From NCBI GenBank assembly GCA_021234155.1, contig JAJEKV010000282.1, positions 250,001 to 314,000 of the forward strand: DNA of 64,000 nucleotides. The letters run 5' to 3'. Position 1 is the first letter of the stretch. The number at the start of each line of letters is the position of its first letter. The stretch is from Isoetes taiwanensis (lineage: Eukaryota; Streptophyta; Lycopodiopsida; Isoetales; Isoetaceae). The notes beneath the pieces are model-generated. The model saw nothing but the letters and a program-made list of their open reading frames with translations, was not told the DNA's origin and searched no databases. Of the stretch, positions 12,501 to 25,099 are shown in pieces. A program made the translations under genes and the position numbers.

Positions 12501-12883
12501 AGTTATGGCTGGCATATCTTTATTTATAATATATATTTCGGACATTCCTTCAATAAACTTTCACGATTTATTCCGTGTCCATATTTTGATAAATGAATTA
12601 GATCTCACGTCTCAAATGTACAAGAATGTGGTTTTAATATGCCTCCAAAGCACGACAGGTTTTTTGCAAAGTACTAGCAAGAACATTTCCTAGCTTATTT
12701 AAAACAAGGAAACATTTTTCTAGCTTATCTAGTATAGTGTGTGGAAAACCCTAACATGTGAACCATTTGTATTTCTAGGTGGGAATGGCAGCTATGCTTT
12801 ATTCGTGTGTTCGGTTGCCATTGACCTCTATTTTATTGCTATTTGAACTTACAAAGGACTATCGGATCCTGCTCCCTCTCCTG
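9579..12883 (+). pseudogene. CLC-F: CLC-f type chloride channel/antiporter, truncated and broken copy (left arm)
   Basis: CLC exons recognised by matching the right arm: 9579-9916 (N-terminus, PPEWALLL..), 10,156-10,557 (FAWAGTPHEGAAW.. region), 11,249-11,436, 11,497-11,948 and 12,779-12,883 (FELTKDYRILLPLL). Damage is heavy. The GPEGP filter motif with the gating glutamate is replaced by indel-shifted GCFFRAKDQDVDIG. The donor after exon 2 has lost a G. The donor and acceptor of the 73-base intron before AELPLYL are altered. CSVP in the last exon reads CVRLP. All exons after LLPLL (last helices and the CBS domains) are absent. No functional exchanger can come from this copy as read. The family normally moves chloride or nitrate against protons across endomembranes; Arabidopsis CLC-f is reported in the Golgi. 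Confidence 0.85.
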
Positions 12884-13140
12884 GTATGTCCTCCATTATA
12901 TTTGTAGCAGATTTACCAAAGAGCAAAGAAAAATTATTATTTTGTACAGGGAAGAAACTGATGAAGAAAGATGATATTAATATCTACAAGTGACTCTATA
13001 TTTATGAAACCAATTAATAAAAATGTGACCCATATAGAGCTAGAGGCAAGTGAAGTGCCACCTGGAAGTATAGAATCAGAACCAAAATGTACTACCAAAT
13101 GTTGAAATTAAGATGATGCATATTTTCCTGACCACATGGA

Positions 13141-15595
13141 TCCAGTCCAAACTCATGAAGTTTTACGCTAAACCATTTGCCTGATGGCCATTCAATGGAG
13201 CTCATCATTGTTTATTAGAATGGAGACTTGCAAGTAGATTTCATCTGATGACTCTACAATGACGAAGCAAACTTTGTCTATAATCCTATTGGGTACAGCT
13301 AGCATCCATTCTTGGTGAAGGGTGTCCCCACTTTTTTCAGCGTGTAGGGTGTCTTTGGCTTAGAAAAATTAAATTGCATCTGCTTTAACAATGAGCATAG
13401 ATATTTGGTAAACAGTCTACATGCATCCACACACCTCATTGATAAATACTCTTTGATAAATATTTTGTTCCCTTCTAAGGCAATCGCGGCGGGCCTAACA
13501 GCGTTACGGCAACGGAGCCCTCACCGAAGGCAGGTCTGGGTAAAAAATACACATGCCATATTACCACAAATGAAGCAACAAGTATAGAATCCATATGTCT
13601 ATGAATTGAATTGCTTTTTAATATCCACGACAACCAAAAGTCTATCGAACATGTAAGAATAGACCAACATCCGACAATTACGAACACAAATGTCAATATT
13701 CAATTTATGAGAAAATGTAAAACGTAAGGCAACAAACATCCTAACACGAGAAGTATTAGGTAAACATTGCAAAGGAAAACGCTTAATTAATACAATAGAC
13801 ATGGTGAGCCATTAGGCAAAAATTGCAAAGGGCGACATCAATAATAATAATAGACATGAGCTCGGCTTCAAAATGACTTTTGTTGATTTGAGTCAGCGTG
13901 AAGCGGATAGACACCTACGACAATCAACAATCTTCCTTTTAGAGAGAAACTTGCACCATAACTGCTAGATAAACTTCGCATACTACTATGAGTAGTTGTA
14001 GTAATTGTTGTGGGACGATTTATGATGTAAGAGCTAGGATTGATTGTTTGGTGCAGATTAGACTAGGAGTTTCTCATAAACACTAAAAAGGCATGGTGAA
14101 AAGCATCTAAATATTGGGGACTTACGGGTGTCGAACATGGATTTATCTTAACTATTGTCCAAGTGTTGATTTGCATTTCAAAAGCGTATAAAATATTAGA
14201 AGTTTAGACAAAAGTTGCAAGACAAAGTTAATATTGTAAGTGTCAAAAGACACATCACCAGTGGCTATAGGCTTAAATTAAGCTAGTGTAAAAATTTCTA
14301 AAAAGACATGCTCTAACTCACGAGAGTAAATTAAAAGGCATGTATGGTCCAAGCTAATCATATGCATTTGAAGCATACGCAAATCACCGACATTTTGGTC
14401 CCAAATATAGCACATGTATCTTGTCATTATGGCTGTTCAAATTCTTAGATCTTAAAGCCACGTTCGTCTCCTACATAATAGTGAATTTTGTGGTGAACCC
14501 CATTAACATTTTATGAATTGAACAACTTCGAGTAAGACTATGAGCAAATATAAGTATAGACAATATAAGTACAAATCTGAAACATAGATAGCCAAAAGTT
14601 ACATAGGGCCGGGGAGGTTCTAATCTTTGCGGCATTTAGCTTTGCAAGATATGCTAATTATGTCATGGAAAAGTCTAACACAAATTACCTATAGTACATC
14701 AAATATTGAATGAACACGGAAAGACACGGCGGGGAAACTCGCATTAGCATTAGTCAACTTCCACTGACATAGAAGGATGCGAGAAAAAGGCAACAAAAGC
14801 TAAAACCAAAACCATAAATTTAAATTTCTCTAGCGAGTATAGCAAGTTGAGATCTATCTTGATTAAGAAATATATGCACACTTTCCATATCCATCTTCGA
14901 TTGGAACAACACTCTTGCTTTTCCTACGCCTAGAAGGCCTTTCCCAAACACGTCTTTCATGTTTGTCATTCAGATAGCCCAACGTAGCTTCTACCGCAAT
15001 GAGATCCACGCAGATTCCATTATCTCGCTCAACTCTATCCCAAAGTCTTAGCATCAACAATGGGTGCATTTGTAAACTAAATTAGAGCTTGGCCATGTTT
15101 ATGCTTATTTGCAAAAGCTATCGCCCATGAGATCTAGGATTTCAACACCATAATTTTTTTTGGACCATGAGGTTCATAAGTATATAGACACAAGGCACTA
15201 TATTTATCCATTTCTCTCATTTTGCAAATGTAATTTGAGCAACAAACACAATCGAGTGTCACCGGCTGTTTCATCCGAGTGTCAACCGAGTTTCATTCTT
15301 TGAGCGAAGCCTTACTTGTCCTATCTATGTCAATCATGCACTAGGAGGATCGACACTCTTATCATTCGTTATAAGCGACATCAACACAGGTTTAACGAAA
15401 GCCGCGACATTTATACACAGAGCTTTCCTTGTATGCAAAACAATGCCAAATTTAAGAAGCATGCTGTCAAGGCAGTGAAATGGACACCCAAAAGAACAAA
15501 CGGCTTGAAAGCCATTTCTGAGTTCATGCCTATATAGTTGGCAACTTGACAGGATGGTGAGACCTCTAACAGATGCAAATGGAAAGCAAATGTTA
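13141..15595. other. Inverted-repeat spacer, first part, no supported gene
   Basis: AT-rich sequence with no convincing CDS. A short GC-rich island lies at 13,484-13,540. A minus-strand stretch at 15,069-14,863 reads LRLWDRVERDNGICVDL... and may be a gene fragment, but I recognise no family. It shows no resemblance by eye to either inverted-repeat arm. Confidence 0.4.
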
Positions 15596-15596
15596 T

Positions 15597-15599
<3 letters not shown>

Positions 15600-15654
<55 letters not shown>

Positions 15655-18055
15655 AGTTATTGTACTATGAGGGATTGTACAAATTCGACTAGAAGCCAAA
15701 TGCAGTGCCATCCAACGAAGATCCTATAAAGATTCTCCAAGATTCTCCAAAGACTCTAGAAAAATTTTCCTAGATACTATGAGATTCCATCAATGTTCGC
15801 TTATATTCCCCAAGATTCGCGGATTATTCCTCGAGGAATTGTACAAATTCGAGTAGAAGTCAAATTTAAAGTCATGCGATGAAGATTCTATAGAGATTCT
15901 CTAAGATTTCACCAAGATTCTCTAGATACTCAAAGATTTTATGAAGATTCCCTTACATTCCTTTAGATTCTTAAAGATTCTATTGAGATTCCCCTAGATT
16001 CCCAACGATTATTCTAAGGTTCCTCAAGATTCCATGTAGATTCTTCAAGATTTCCTTAGATTCTATGAAGCTCCCTCTGTAGAACACACCTAGTGTCAAA
16101 GATTCCCCTAGATCCCCTTGGATTCCCCCTAAATTCCCTAAAATTCCATAAACATCCCCTAGATTCTTAAGGTTCTACAAAGATTCCCCCAGATTTTCAA
16201 AGCTTGTCTGAAGATTCCTTTAGATTCCCTAAGATTCTATGTAGATTCTCCTAGATTCCTTTAGATTCTATCAAGATTCCACTAGATTCTCTAAGATTCC
16301 ATAAAGATTCTCCCTGATTCTCAAATATTTATTGAAGATTCTCTTAGATTCCTCTATATTCTTTTGATTCCCATAGATTCGTTAGGATTCTCTTGACATT
16401 TTCTTGATTCCAAAGGTTATCCCAAGATTCCTCTAGATTCCTTTAGATTCTTAAACACTCTCTTGAGATTCCCTTATATTCCCAAATATTATCCTAAGAT
16501 TCCTCTAGATTCTCCAAGATTCCATGTAGATTCTTCTAGATTCCCTTAGATTCTATGAAGATTCCACAGAGAACACACCCCTTGTCAAAGATTCCCTAGA
16601 TCCCTTGGAATCTCCCTGCGATTCCCTAAGATTCCACAAAGACCCCCCTAGATTCTTAAGGTTCTATAAAGATTCCCCTAGATTTTCAAAGATTATTTGA
16701 AGATTCGTTTAGGGTGTCAAAGATTCCCCTAGATCCCCTTGGATTCCCCTAAATTCCATAAAATTCCATAAACATCCCCTAGATTCTTAAGGTTCTACAA
16801 AGATTCCCCTAGATTTTCAAAGATTATCTGAAGATTCTTTTAGATTCCCTAAGATTCTATGTAGATTCTCCTAGATTCCCTTAGATTCTATCAAGATTCC
16901 ACTACATTCTCTAATATTCCATCAAGATTCCCTTAGATTCTCAAACATTTTTTGAAGATACTCTTAGATTCCCCTATATTCTTTTGATTGTCATAGATTC
17001 CTTAAGATTCTCTTGACATTTCCTTGGTTCCAAAGGTTATCCCAAGATTCCTCTAGATTCCTTTAGATTCTGAAATATTCTCTTGAGAGTCCCTTAGATT
17101 CCCAAATATTATCCTAAGATTCCTCTAGATTCTCCAAGATTCCATGTAGATTCTTGTAGATTCCCTTAGATTCTATAAGATTCCCCTATAGAACGCATCT
17201 ACTGTCAAAGATTCCCCTAGATCCCTTGGAATCTCCTGCGATTCCCTAAGATTCCACAAAGATCCCCCTAGATTCTTAAGGTTCTGTAAAGATTCCCCTA
17301 GATTTTCAAAGATTATTTGAAGATTCGTTTAGATTCCCCAAGATTCTATGTAGATTTTTATAGATTCCCTTAAGTTCTATGAAGATCCTCTTAGATTTTC
17401 AAAGATTATCCCAATATCTCTCAAATTCCCTTAGTTTCTATGAATATTCCCCTAGATTATCCAACATTGCACGGAACGATGCCAAACCACTACTCATTAG
17501 AAAGCATTTGATGAGATGAATCCAACGGCGTGGGTCCCACTTTGATCCGAGACCTCCACCGCAAGATAAAGTCGTTTGAAGGTGACGCAAAAAAAGGAAG
17601 CTTCCAAGAAAGCTTCGTAATTAATGAGTTGCCACCTCACTATCTTTTCATTAAATAAAGGGTGCCACCTCACCTCCTTTAATATAAAAAATTCTAATTT
17701 AATAAAAAAATGAATGGCTAAGATTTATCCTCCCCCTTTTGATCTAACGGTTAAGATTGGTTGCACCAAATCCACTTTTGAGGAAGCTTCCTTGCACTTT
17801 CCTTATAAAAATTAAGGGCCATGATTTCTCCTCCCCTTTTGATCCAACGGCTTAAAGACATGGTGCATGCCCCGATGCATGTCCCCCATCATATTTCTAT
17901 GCCCATGCAAGACATCTCCCATGAGGTGGCGGCATCATGGCCTTCCATTTCCAATTGGACGGCTGGCATTAATCTCTATATAGCATGGGTACATCCTTTC
18001 CTGGCACACATAGAATAGTTTTATATATATAATGATATATATATATATATATATA
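15600..18055 (+). mobile_element. (TA)n-bounded minisatellite element, copy B
   Basis: Second copy of the element at 4.4-6.8 kb, same orientation and same block order. Left: (TA)n (15,601-15,652), then ACAAGTTATTGTACTATGAG, TGTACAAATTCGACTAGAAG (again near 15,840-15,860). Core: AGATTCC minisatellite. Right (about 17,475-18,015): GAACGATGCCAAACCACTAC, GTGGGTCCCAC, GCCACCTCACC, GATCTAACGGTTAAGATTG, GTGCATGCCCC, CATTAATCTCTATATAG, then (TA)n at 18,022-18,053. The ends have diverged at perhaps one base in five from copy A, yet block order and spacing are kept. It lies inside the spacer of the CLC inverted repeat. Confidence 0.6.
15715..17470 (+). repeat. Degenerate AGATTCC minisatellite, array B
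   Basis: Same unit type as array A (AAGATTCC, CTAGATTC, TCTATGTAGATTC). A higher-order duplication is clear: the stretch around 16,075-16,560 (ACACACCTAGTGTCAAAG...CTAAATTCCC...CTTAAACACTC) recurs with changes around 16,705-17,130, and ACAC/GCATC..TGTCAAAGATTCC recurs again near 17,200. This points to growth by segmental tandem duplication as well as by single units. Confidence 0.8.
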
Positions 18056-18680
18056 CAAGTTTTTGTACTATCAATGGGATAAAATAAAATGGAATGAAAC
18101 GAGGTTGTATACGAAGTCAAATGTACGTACATTGGGAAGTATAGATTTCCCAAGATTCTATAAGGTTTCTAAATTCACCAAAATTTAAAACTACCCAATA
18201 ATCTAGAGACATTCTATAAGATTCTACGAGGTTTTCTAGGAATGTATTAAGATTACCCAAGATACTACGAGTATTCCTTAATATTATAGCAAGATTCCTT
18301 GAAGAAACTCGTAGACACACTACAAAGCACACCCTAGAGGTAACATTCTCGCATGTTTGCATTACGAATGTGGTTAAAATTCTCACGAAGATGTTTATCA
18401 CCCTCGACTTCTGTTGCGGGCATAAGTTGGGGCATGTGAGAGCAAGGGTCATGCTTACACGAATCTTGTACTTCACATGCATTGACAGCTAATGCTTATA
18501 AAAGAACACAAAAAATTGCACTACAAAATTGATTGGTAGTTTGTGGTGTAAATGTTTATGAAGATTTTATCACCCTCGACTGGTGATAAAATTAAAAATT
18601 CTCCAAAGATTTCCCAAGATTGTATGTGGATTCTCCAAGATTCTCTAAGATCCCATGAAGGTTCCCCATGAAGTTGTTTT
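18022..18680 (+). mobile_element. Partial third minisatellite element, abutting copy B
   Basis: Directly after the (TA)n that ends copy B comes ACAAGTTTTTGTACTATCAA, the left-end signature of the same family, followed by sparse AAGATTC units (18,145-18,290 and 18,600-18,665). No right end is seen. It shares one (TA)n tract with copy B, which suits repeated insertion into, or exchange between, TA tracts. Confidence 0.5.
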
Positions 18681-20480
18681 TGTGGAGAATATGTTGTTGC
18701 TGATAGTGTTGGGTAAATGAAGGCACCCTTAAGAATATCATCAGATCTTTAAAAACGCTTATGGGTGTTTCCATATGCCAGATTATTCCTCTGACCAATG
18801 GTCAGGATAGCAATGAAGCAAGATTTAGTGATTATGGAATACACAATGGCCACATAAATACTCTATGGTTGACAAATACATATAAATTATATATAATGGT
18901 TAATTAAGGTATCCAAAATACACCGGAGACACACACAATGGTCGTAAAAGCCCCCCAGAAGTCAAACATCGGCACATCCAAAATGCATCAAAAGGGATGA
19001 TGTGCACAATGGACCATTAGAATGAGGGATCCACGTCGTGCCACCACATTGGGTGGGTCAACATCAACATTGTGTGCGTTTTCAACATTTTATTTAAAAT
19101 TCCCTGCATTCTGTGAAATAAGTCTGATGGCATAATGCAGCCGTGCCATTCTAGCATCATATATGGTAATCATTGTGTTGCATGGCTTGGTAGTTCTCTT
19201 AACCATCATATCCAACATTTTAATGGCCTGCCCAAAAGGTTAGACACGCATATGTTGAAATTAAAGCATTAGTAGAAACACTTGAGGTGAGACACAATAG
19301 ATCTCTAAAATGCAGACTCATCAAAGAAAATCAAAAAACCGATTTCTACATGCACCGACATTCTCGAGTCTTGTGCATGTTGCATGTCGATTTGATGTCT
19401 TAATCGTCACTTAAAGATGTTGGAAGGAGCAGTGCATATCTCAACCTGTTTTCCGAGCATATCCGCCAAATCATAAAGCTAGAACATCGGACATGGTTCT
19501 TTGAGCTGGTCGTGCGATGTTAATGTACTTACTTACCATAATCTTCCATGAAGTCACGTATACCTTTGGGCATTTGCTAAAATAGCTGAAATGGCAACTT
19601 TACTTTGCCCTTTTCAATGTGAGCAAAGATCATAGTATTCTAACATACTACATTCATGTCGGGCATCGATTAAAATCTGCTAAGGCTTCGTTAAGCATGT
19701 CGCGGCATAAACAAACTTCGATCATGTCATTCCAAGAGACGATTCTTTTCGGGGCATATGTTGGAACATATCAAAAGTTTCAATTTGTCTTTGACATGTA
19801 ACCGCAGCTTCGCCGGTATAATCAAAAAAAGTATTTCGTAGATGATAACTGCTCATATTGGGAATAAGCAGCAAGCATTATCAATCCAAAGCAAATTGAT
19901 TTATCATTAATTTGAATATGCATGTTAGTGGTGACTCTTATAAGATGATGTTTTCGCACCTTAAACATGGTCGCAAAGCCATCAGTAAACCATGAGTAGT
20001 GAACTCGGACATGAACTTGCCTCAAATTTGCAATTGACTTGATTGAAGGTGCCCAGTATATGATGAACCTTTCCTAAAGCGGGATCGCGAGCATAGTTTA
20101 TTTAATTTGGGTTGTGGTCATTGAAACTGCAGATTAAAACAAAAGGACCATTACTATGCCAAAATGCTCTTTTTTGCACTAGAGCTCCACCTTCTTGGAA
20201 CTCTGATGCTAAGATTATGGCAGAAAAATGCAAGAAAAAAAATTACATTGGCTAAATCTGTACAGTACTTATAAGAGAAAGCCAACCGGAGCTAGATGTC
20301 AAATACGGATCAACACAAATCCGGCACCTGGAAGCAAATCGCCGATTAGAGAGTATCCATTTTTCTTTTTCAATCTGCACAAGATAAAAGGTCTCTATAT
20401 GTTCAAAACGCATGCCTAATTTCCCAAGGCGAAACAGGGGATTTTTACTACTGCAACGGACCTGTGCACTAGATATTTTC
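18681..20480. other. Inverted-repeat spacer, second part, no supported gene
   Basis: AT-rich sequence with no long ORF and no recognisable protein. I see nothing I can name in it. Confidence 0.4.
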
Positions 20481-20500
20481 TTGAAAAGATTAGCTAGAAA

Positions 20501-20573
20501 GCCTAATGTATTAGATCTTAGGCGGTTTTAGCTAAAAGCCTAATGTATTAGATCTTAGGCGGTTTTAGCTAAG
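20501..20573 (+). repeat. Tandem duplication, 36-37 bp unit
   Basis: Two identical head-to-tail copies of AAAGCCTAATGTATTAGATC plus TTAGGCGGTTTTAGCT. Identity of the copies indicates a recent event. Confidence 0.9.
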
Positions 20574-20869
20574 GTAATTCGATCCAAAATTTCCTTTTTA
20601 CCATTATATTCTAGATCATTCCTCGCTAAACTATTGCAAATAGAGATAGCTCACCTAATTGCCATGGATTTTTTTAACTAAGAGCTCGTCAAATGTGCAA
20701 AATTCCAAATATTCTAAAGTTCTTGTTTCAAGCCGAAAGCAAGAAAGAAGAAAAGATAATCGGCCTATCCCCGTCACAAGAGGGCCATTAGATCTTGCTG
20801 CCACCCGCCACCGCATCACACAGCATTTAATGCGATCAATATACCTGGCTAGCCAAGAATAGATGCCCA

Positions 20870-21130
20870 TTTAATGCCCCAATTATGCTACCATCAAATC
20901 ACCCTCCCATCACATTCGATGGCTAAGATATCACCTGCCCCCTTTGATCCGACGAACGTCAAATGTGTGACATGCCCCATGCATGCACATGCATGCCTCC
21001 CATAGAAATCAAACGGATAAGAATGTCCCACCTCCATCATCCCCAAAAGAAACGGCCTAGATCCATTTCAATATTAGACTATCTATATCACCAGATACAT
21101 TCAAATAATTATATATATAGTACGATATAT
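20870..21130 (+). repeat. Dispersed repeat family B, copy 1
   Basis: Shares ATGGCTAAGATATCACCTG, CCCTTTGATCCGACG, GACATGCCCCATGCATGC and a downstream GGCCTAGATCCATTTCAATA block, in order, with the minus strand of about 60,740-60,490. The GATCC.ACGG and GCATGCCCC motifs also resemble the right end of the minisatellite elements, so the two may be distant relatives. Confidence 0.6.
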
Positions 21131-21179
21131 ATTGTTACTCTTATTTGCCTTTGCAACTATAAAGTATAACATTCCACTC

Positions 21180-21297
21180 ATAGAATCTTGGAATTAGAAC
21201 AACTTAATTAATGTGAAATATCGAATGGTGAAGATTCCATAGAGCCTTGGAATTAGAACAACTTGGCTAATGCGAAATATCGAATGGTGAAGATTCT
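21180..21297 (+). repeat. Tandem duplication, 59-bp unit
   Basis: Two copies of ATAGAATCTTGGAATTAGAA ... CGAATGGTGAAGATTC, differing at a few positions (AATTAATGTG against GGCTAATGCG). Confidence 0.85.
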
Positions 21298-21781
21298 GCC
21301 CATTTGCATTATACAATCATGATGCATTCATGTGTCAACATTTGAGCGAACATGTCTAGAAGAGGAAACAATTACTGGATCAGATACTAGAAGGACAATC
21401 CAAAAACACGCTACACATATTAAATATGGGATATAGCAGTCCAAGCTCATCTAACACAATACAAAATAATTGGTCTCATAGACCTAAGCGTTCTCGTGCA
21501 TAAGTTAATATGGTCTTTGTTTGCTCCATGTGGTCAGGAAAATATGCATCATCTTAATTTCAACATTTGGTAGTACATTTTGGTTCTGATTCTATACTTC
21601 CAGGTGGCACTTCACTTGCCTCTAGCTCTATATGGGTCACATTTTTATTAATTGGTTTCATAAATATAGAGTCACTTGTAGATATTAATATCATCTTTCT
21701 TCATCAGTTTCTTCCCTGTACAAAATAATAATTTTTCTTTGCTCTTTGGTAAATCTGCTACAAATATAATGGAGGACATAC

Positions 21782-24700
21782 CAGGAGAGGGAGCAGGATC
21801 CGATAGTCCTTTGTAAGTTCAAATAGCAATAAAATAGAGGTCAATGGCACTGAACACACAGAAGCAAGCATAGCTGCCATTCCCACCTAGAAATACAAAT
21901 GGTTCACATGTTAGGGTTTTTCCACACACTATACTAGATAAGCTAGAAAATGTTTCCTTGTTTTAAATAAGCTAGGAAATGTTCTTGCTAGTACTTTGCA
22001 AAAAAAACCTGTCGTGCTTTGGAGGCATATTAAAACCACATTCTTGTACATTTGAGACGTGAGATCTAATTCATTTATCAAAATATGGACACGGAATAAA
22101 TCGTGAAAGTTTATTGAAGGAATGTCTGAAATATATATTATAAATAAAGATATGCCAGCCATAACTCCAGGTGATTTCATGTAATTCAGATGCCCATGCC
22201 TAAACCGCAGGACTCTAATGTTCCCTAAAGGCCAATCTTTTGCAAATTAATCCTGTAACTCCTTTCTTGACAGATGCGCTTTCAAAGGTTGAATTCCACA
22301 ATCTCTGAACTGCATTGAACAGTATAAATACGCCTAAGCTGCCTTCAACAATATGTAAGAGTCGCAATTGGCATGAACTTTAATAAAGTAAATATTGCCA
22401 CTATTCATAGGGACATAACCTCTTGAGACATGAAAGCCCAATGCAAACACAGATGTCAATGCACTTGTTTTATACAATAATTATTGTGAAATGCAATGGT
22501 GGGCAAAGAACCATTAGGTGCCACAAGGATTCATTTTTCTTACTAATGGCTGGTGTGTCCTATGCATTCTACAGCATACTGGAACTTGGTGATCATGCTA
22601 GATAAGCTTTCACTACACATCTATCCCCTTACAAGACTCTACTGCATTACTGTATTTAGCGTTTATATTATGTTATTATGGTGCGTTTTCAATAAAGGAA
22701 CTGTAAATCTTACTTACCAAAGCATATGCCTGGGGATGTGCAACAGCATCATGCCCTACAATAGCTGCATTTATTGCTGTACCAACAAATGACCCATAAA
22801 CAGAGCCCAATGCTGACCCAATAAACAGACTTGGCGCATATACACCTCCTACAAGCTCTGAACCTTTGCACAATGCAGTTGATACAACCTTTGCAAAAAC
22901 TAGCTGTGTGACAAGCGATTTGCCTGGAGCTAGAGCAGTTTTCCCGGAGTGTAGAATCTCATCAATATTTGTAAAGCCCCAGTAAAGGACTCCAGGGTAC
23001 CTTAATGCCATTATATCAACTCCAAGCCCACCAAGAGCAGGTGTTATAGAAGGTGGAATACCAAGATGCTCTTACTTAACGAAATCAAACATGGAGGTAA
23101 ACCAGTTGTAAAAGAACGCTCACAGCTCCGCAAAGCATCCCAAGCATCAAATATAGTGGAAGCTCTGCAGATGACTGAATGTTTTCAATTGTTTTCTTCA
23201 AACTCATTAAATAAGGCATAAGCTTACCAGCTGCAGAACGCAACTCATAAGTAGGAACTGTAAAAGGTGCAGACTCTCCGAGCAGTACATTCGAGACAGT
23301 TGAAGATAATACTGATGCTAAAATAATCATAGCAGTTGTAAGTCGTGGTGAATTCTCTGCAATGGACGTAATACTGTCTCTATTGCAAAAAAACATCCGG
23401 CAACAGGTGCATTGAAACCTGCATTGAAACAGGTGGTTAAAACATGATGTGACATGACCTGGCTTCTGTGCTTACAAAAGGTTTTACATTCTCTGTCCTT
23501 GCACTAGCCTTTGTTAGAAAGGAGTTGACCATGCACGAAGAAGATATGTGAAGAAGGATAAGAATTGTAATTCAATAGGCTGAACGTGCAAGGATAGCAA
23601 TCAAAAACAAAAGTTATCTCCAGTCATAAGACTTCTAAAGACATACCACAGCTAGAAAACATTTCTATGGATTTTCGATGGTTTAGCAAATATTGCTATC
23701 AATTTTGGTCTTTACACTCAAATCTTTGATTCCTTCCCTTGTTCATCTCTTCCCAACTTCAGATAAACTAATTTGGCAAAATTTTATTCTACTTTTCAAG
23801 CACCCCGACCTCACTTGAATGGTATTCAGGAAGCTATTTGTCCTATTTATTCTTGTACTGGCATCCTATATAGCTAAAAATTGAGAAGCAACATCCAGAT
23901 GGAGCATTAATCTAAAGACTGAAGATATTTCAATAATTCATAGGGCAAAACTGAAACCAACTAGACGTGTAGTAGAAACTTTACATAGCTGAGAATAATT
24001 TTTATTGTGCTATGAAATTGAGCAGAAGTACTGTTAGCATGTAATTTTAATAATCTTTGCCAGCTTAGTGCATGCACATAGAACAAAGTTGGAAAGTTAA
24101 AATTCTGAGAAGAAACCTGAAGAAATGCCAGCCGCTGCACCAGCTGCAAGAAGTGCTATTCTTCTCTCCCTATTATTCTGCATGAGCTCTGAGCATCCAA
24201 ATGCACAAGCCCGCCCAATATCAACACTTGGTCCTTCTGGCCCTAAAGAACATCCCGTTCCCAACGTCATAGCAGCTTGCATTGCCTTTATGACAGGACA
24301 AGATGCTGCTAGCAAGTCCACCCTCCGCCTTTCATGTGGCCTACATGCCTTTAATTGATCCAAAATAGCTAACAACGTATGCATAACACCAACTATAACA
24401 CCACCAACAACAGGGACTAACATAATTCGATGCCAAGTCTCGGAAAGTTTCTGGAGGCGCAGCCATGCAGCTCCTTCATGTGGAGTACCAGCCCAAGCAA
24501 AATCATGTATCAAATGTACCTGTATAACTTGTGCATTAGAGTAATAAATAAATACGTGAAGGTTTAAGTATTCTGTGTCTCAGATCCCAATCCAGAGGCT
24601 GACAAATATTTTGATACAATAAGAATTTAAACCAATTCTAGAAACAAAATCCTCAGATACCTAACGCACTGACCATGACTAACATCACATGTTGTTGCTA

Positions 24701-25099
24701 ATTTTCCAATAAAGTGGCCATGACAATAGTTTGATGTACAATTTGACATAATTACTTACCCCCTTGTTGAATGCCACAACACTGACTCCAGTGGCGCATC
24801 CTAGAAAGCATCCCATCAACAGCAAAGCCCACTCTGGAGGCACCTCTTTTACCCTGTCACGGACATGGGCCATTGATGCTGTTCGCAGCAAAACTGACCT
24901 ACGCTCTCTTCGCAATGGTTCGCTTTCAATGTTGCTGGTGCTTGGTTTAATATGTTGAGCTTCCAAGTCAGAATCTGCAGATGACTGATGCAACAAACTG
25001 GATGCCTCAGCAGTTCTAATCTCACCATCTTGTTCCTGAAAACTGGTCCTAAGTCCAGCCAATTCGACGTTATCCGTACGTAGCGTACCCCAGGTTTGG
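21782..25099 (-). pseudogene. CLC-F: CLC-f type chloride channel/antiporter, truncated copy (right arm)
   Basis: Exons on the minus strand: 25,099-24,760 (PPEWALLLMGCFLG to VAFNKG, donor GTAAGT), 24,519-24,117, 23,418-23,228, 23,164-22,718 and 21,886-21,782. Visible family motifs: AWAGTPHEGAAWLRLQ, GCSLGPEGPSVDIG with the gating glutamate, ALGGLG, LRYPGVLYWGF, YAPSLFIGSALG and VCSVPLTSILLLFELTKDYR. Splice phases fit. Faults: a frame change after VLRPL before AENSPRLTT (near 23,365), one near 23,115 in the VSV/FFYNW region, and an in-frame TAA before EHLGIPP (about 23,073). The 3' exons with the CBS pair are missing, as in the left arm. The start codon is unresolved: the first CLC exon has no ATG near its beginning. 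The protein would be a Golgi-type anion/proton exchanger lacking its C-terminus. Confidence 0.88.

Larger units (their letters stand above)
6775..13140 (+). repeat. Left arm of 6.4-kb inverted repeat (CLC-f duplication)
   Basis: This segment is the reverse complement of about 21,523-27,905 over its whole length, exons, introns and intron repeats included. The outer end reads ATATACAATTATATAAG next to (TA)n; the inner end stops at GACCACATGGA (about 13,140), after which the two arms differ. By eye the arms are highly similar, with scattered substitutions and many 1-3 base indels. Gene order runs outward 5' to inward 3' in both arms, so the two CLC copies converge on the spacer. Confidence 0.9.
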
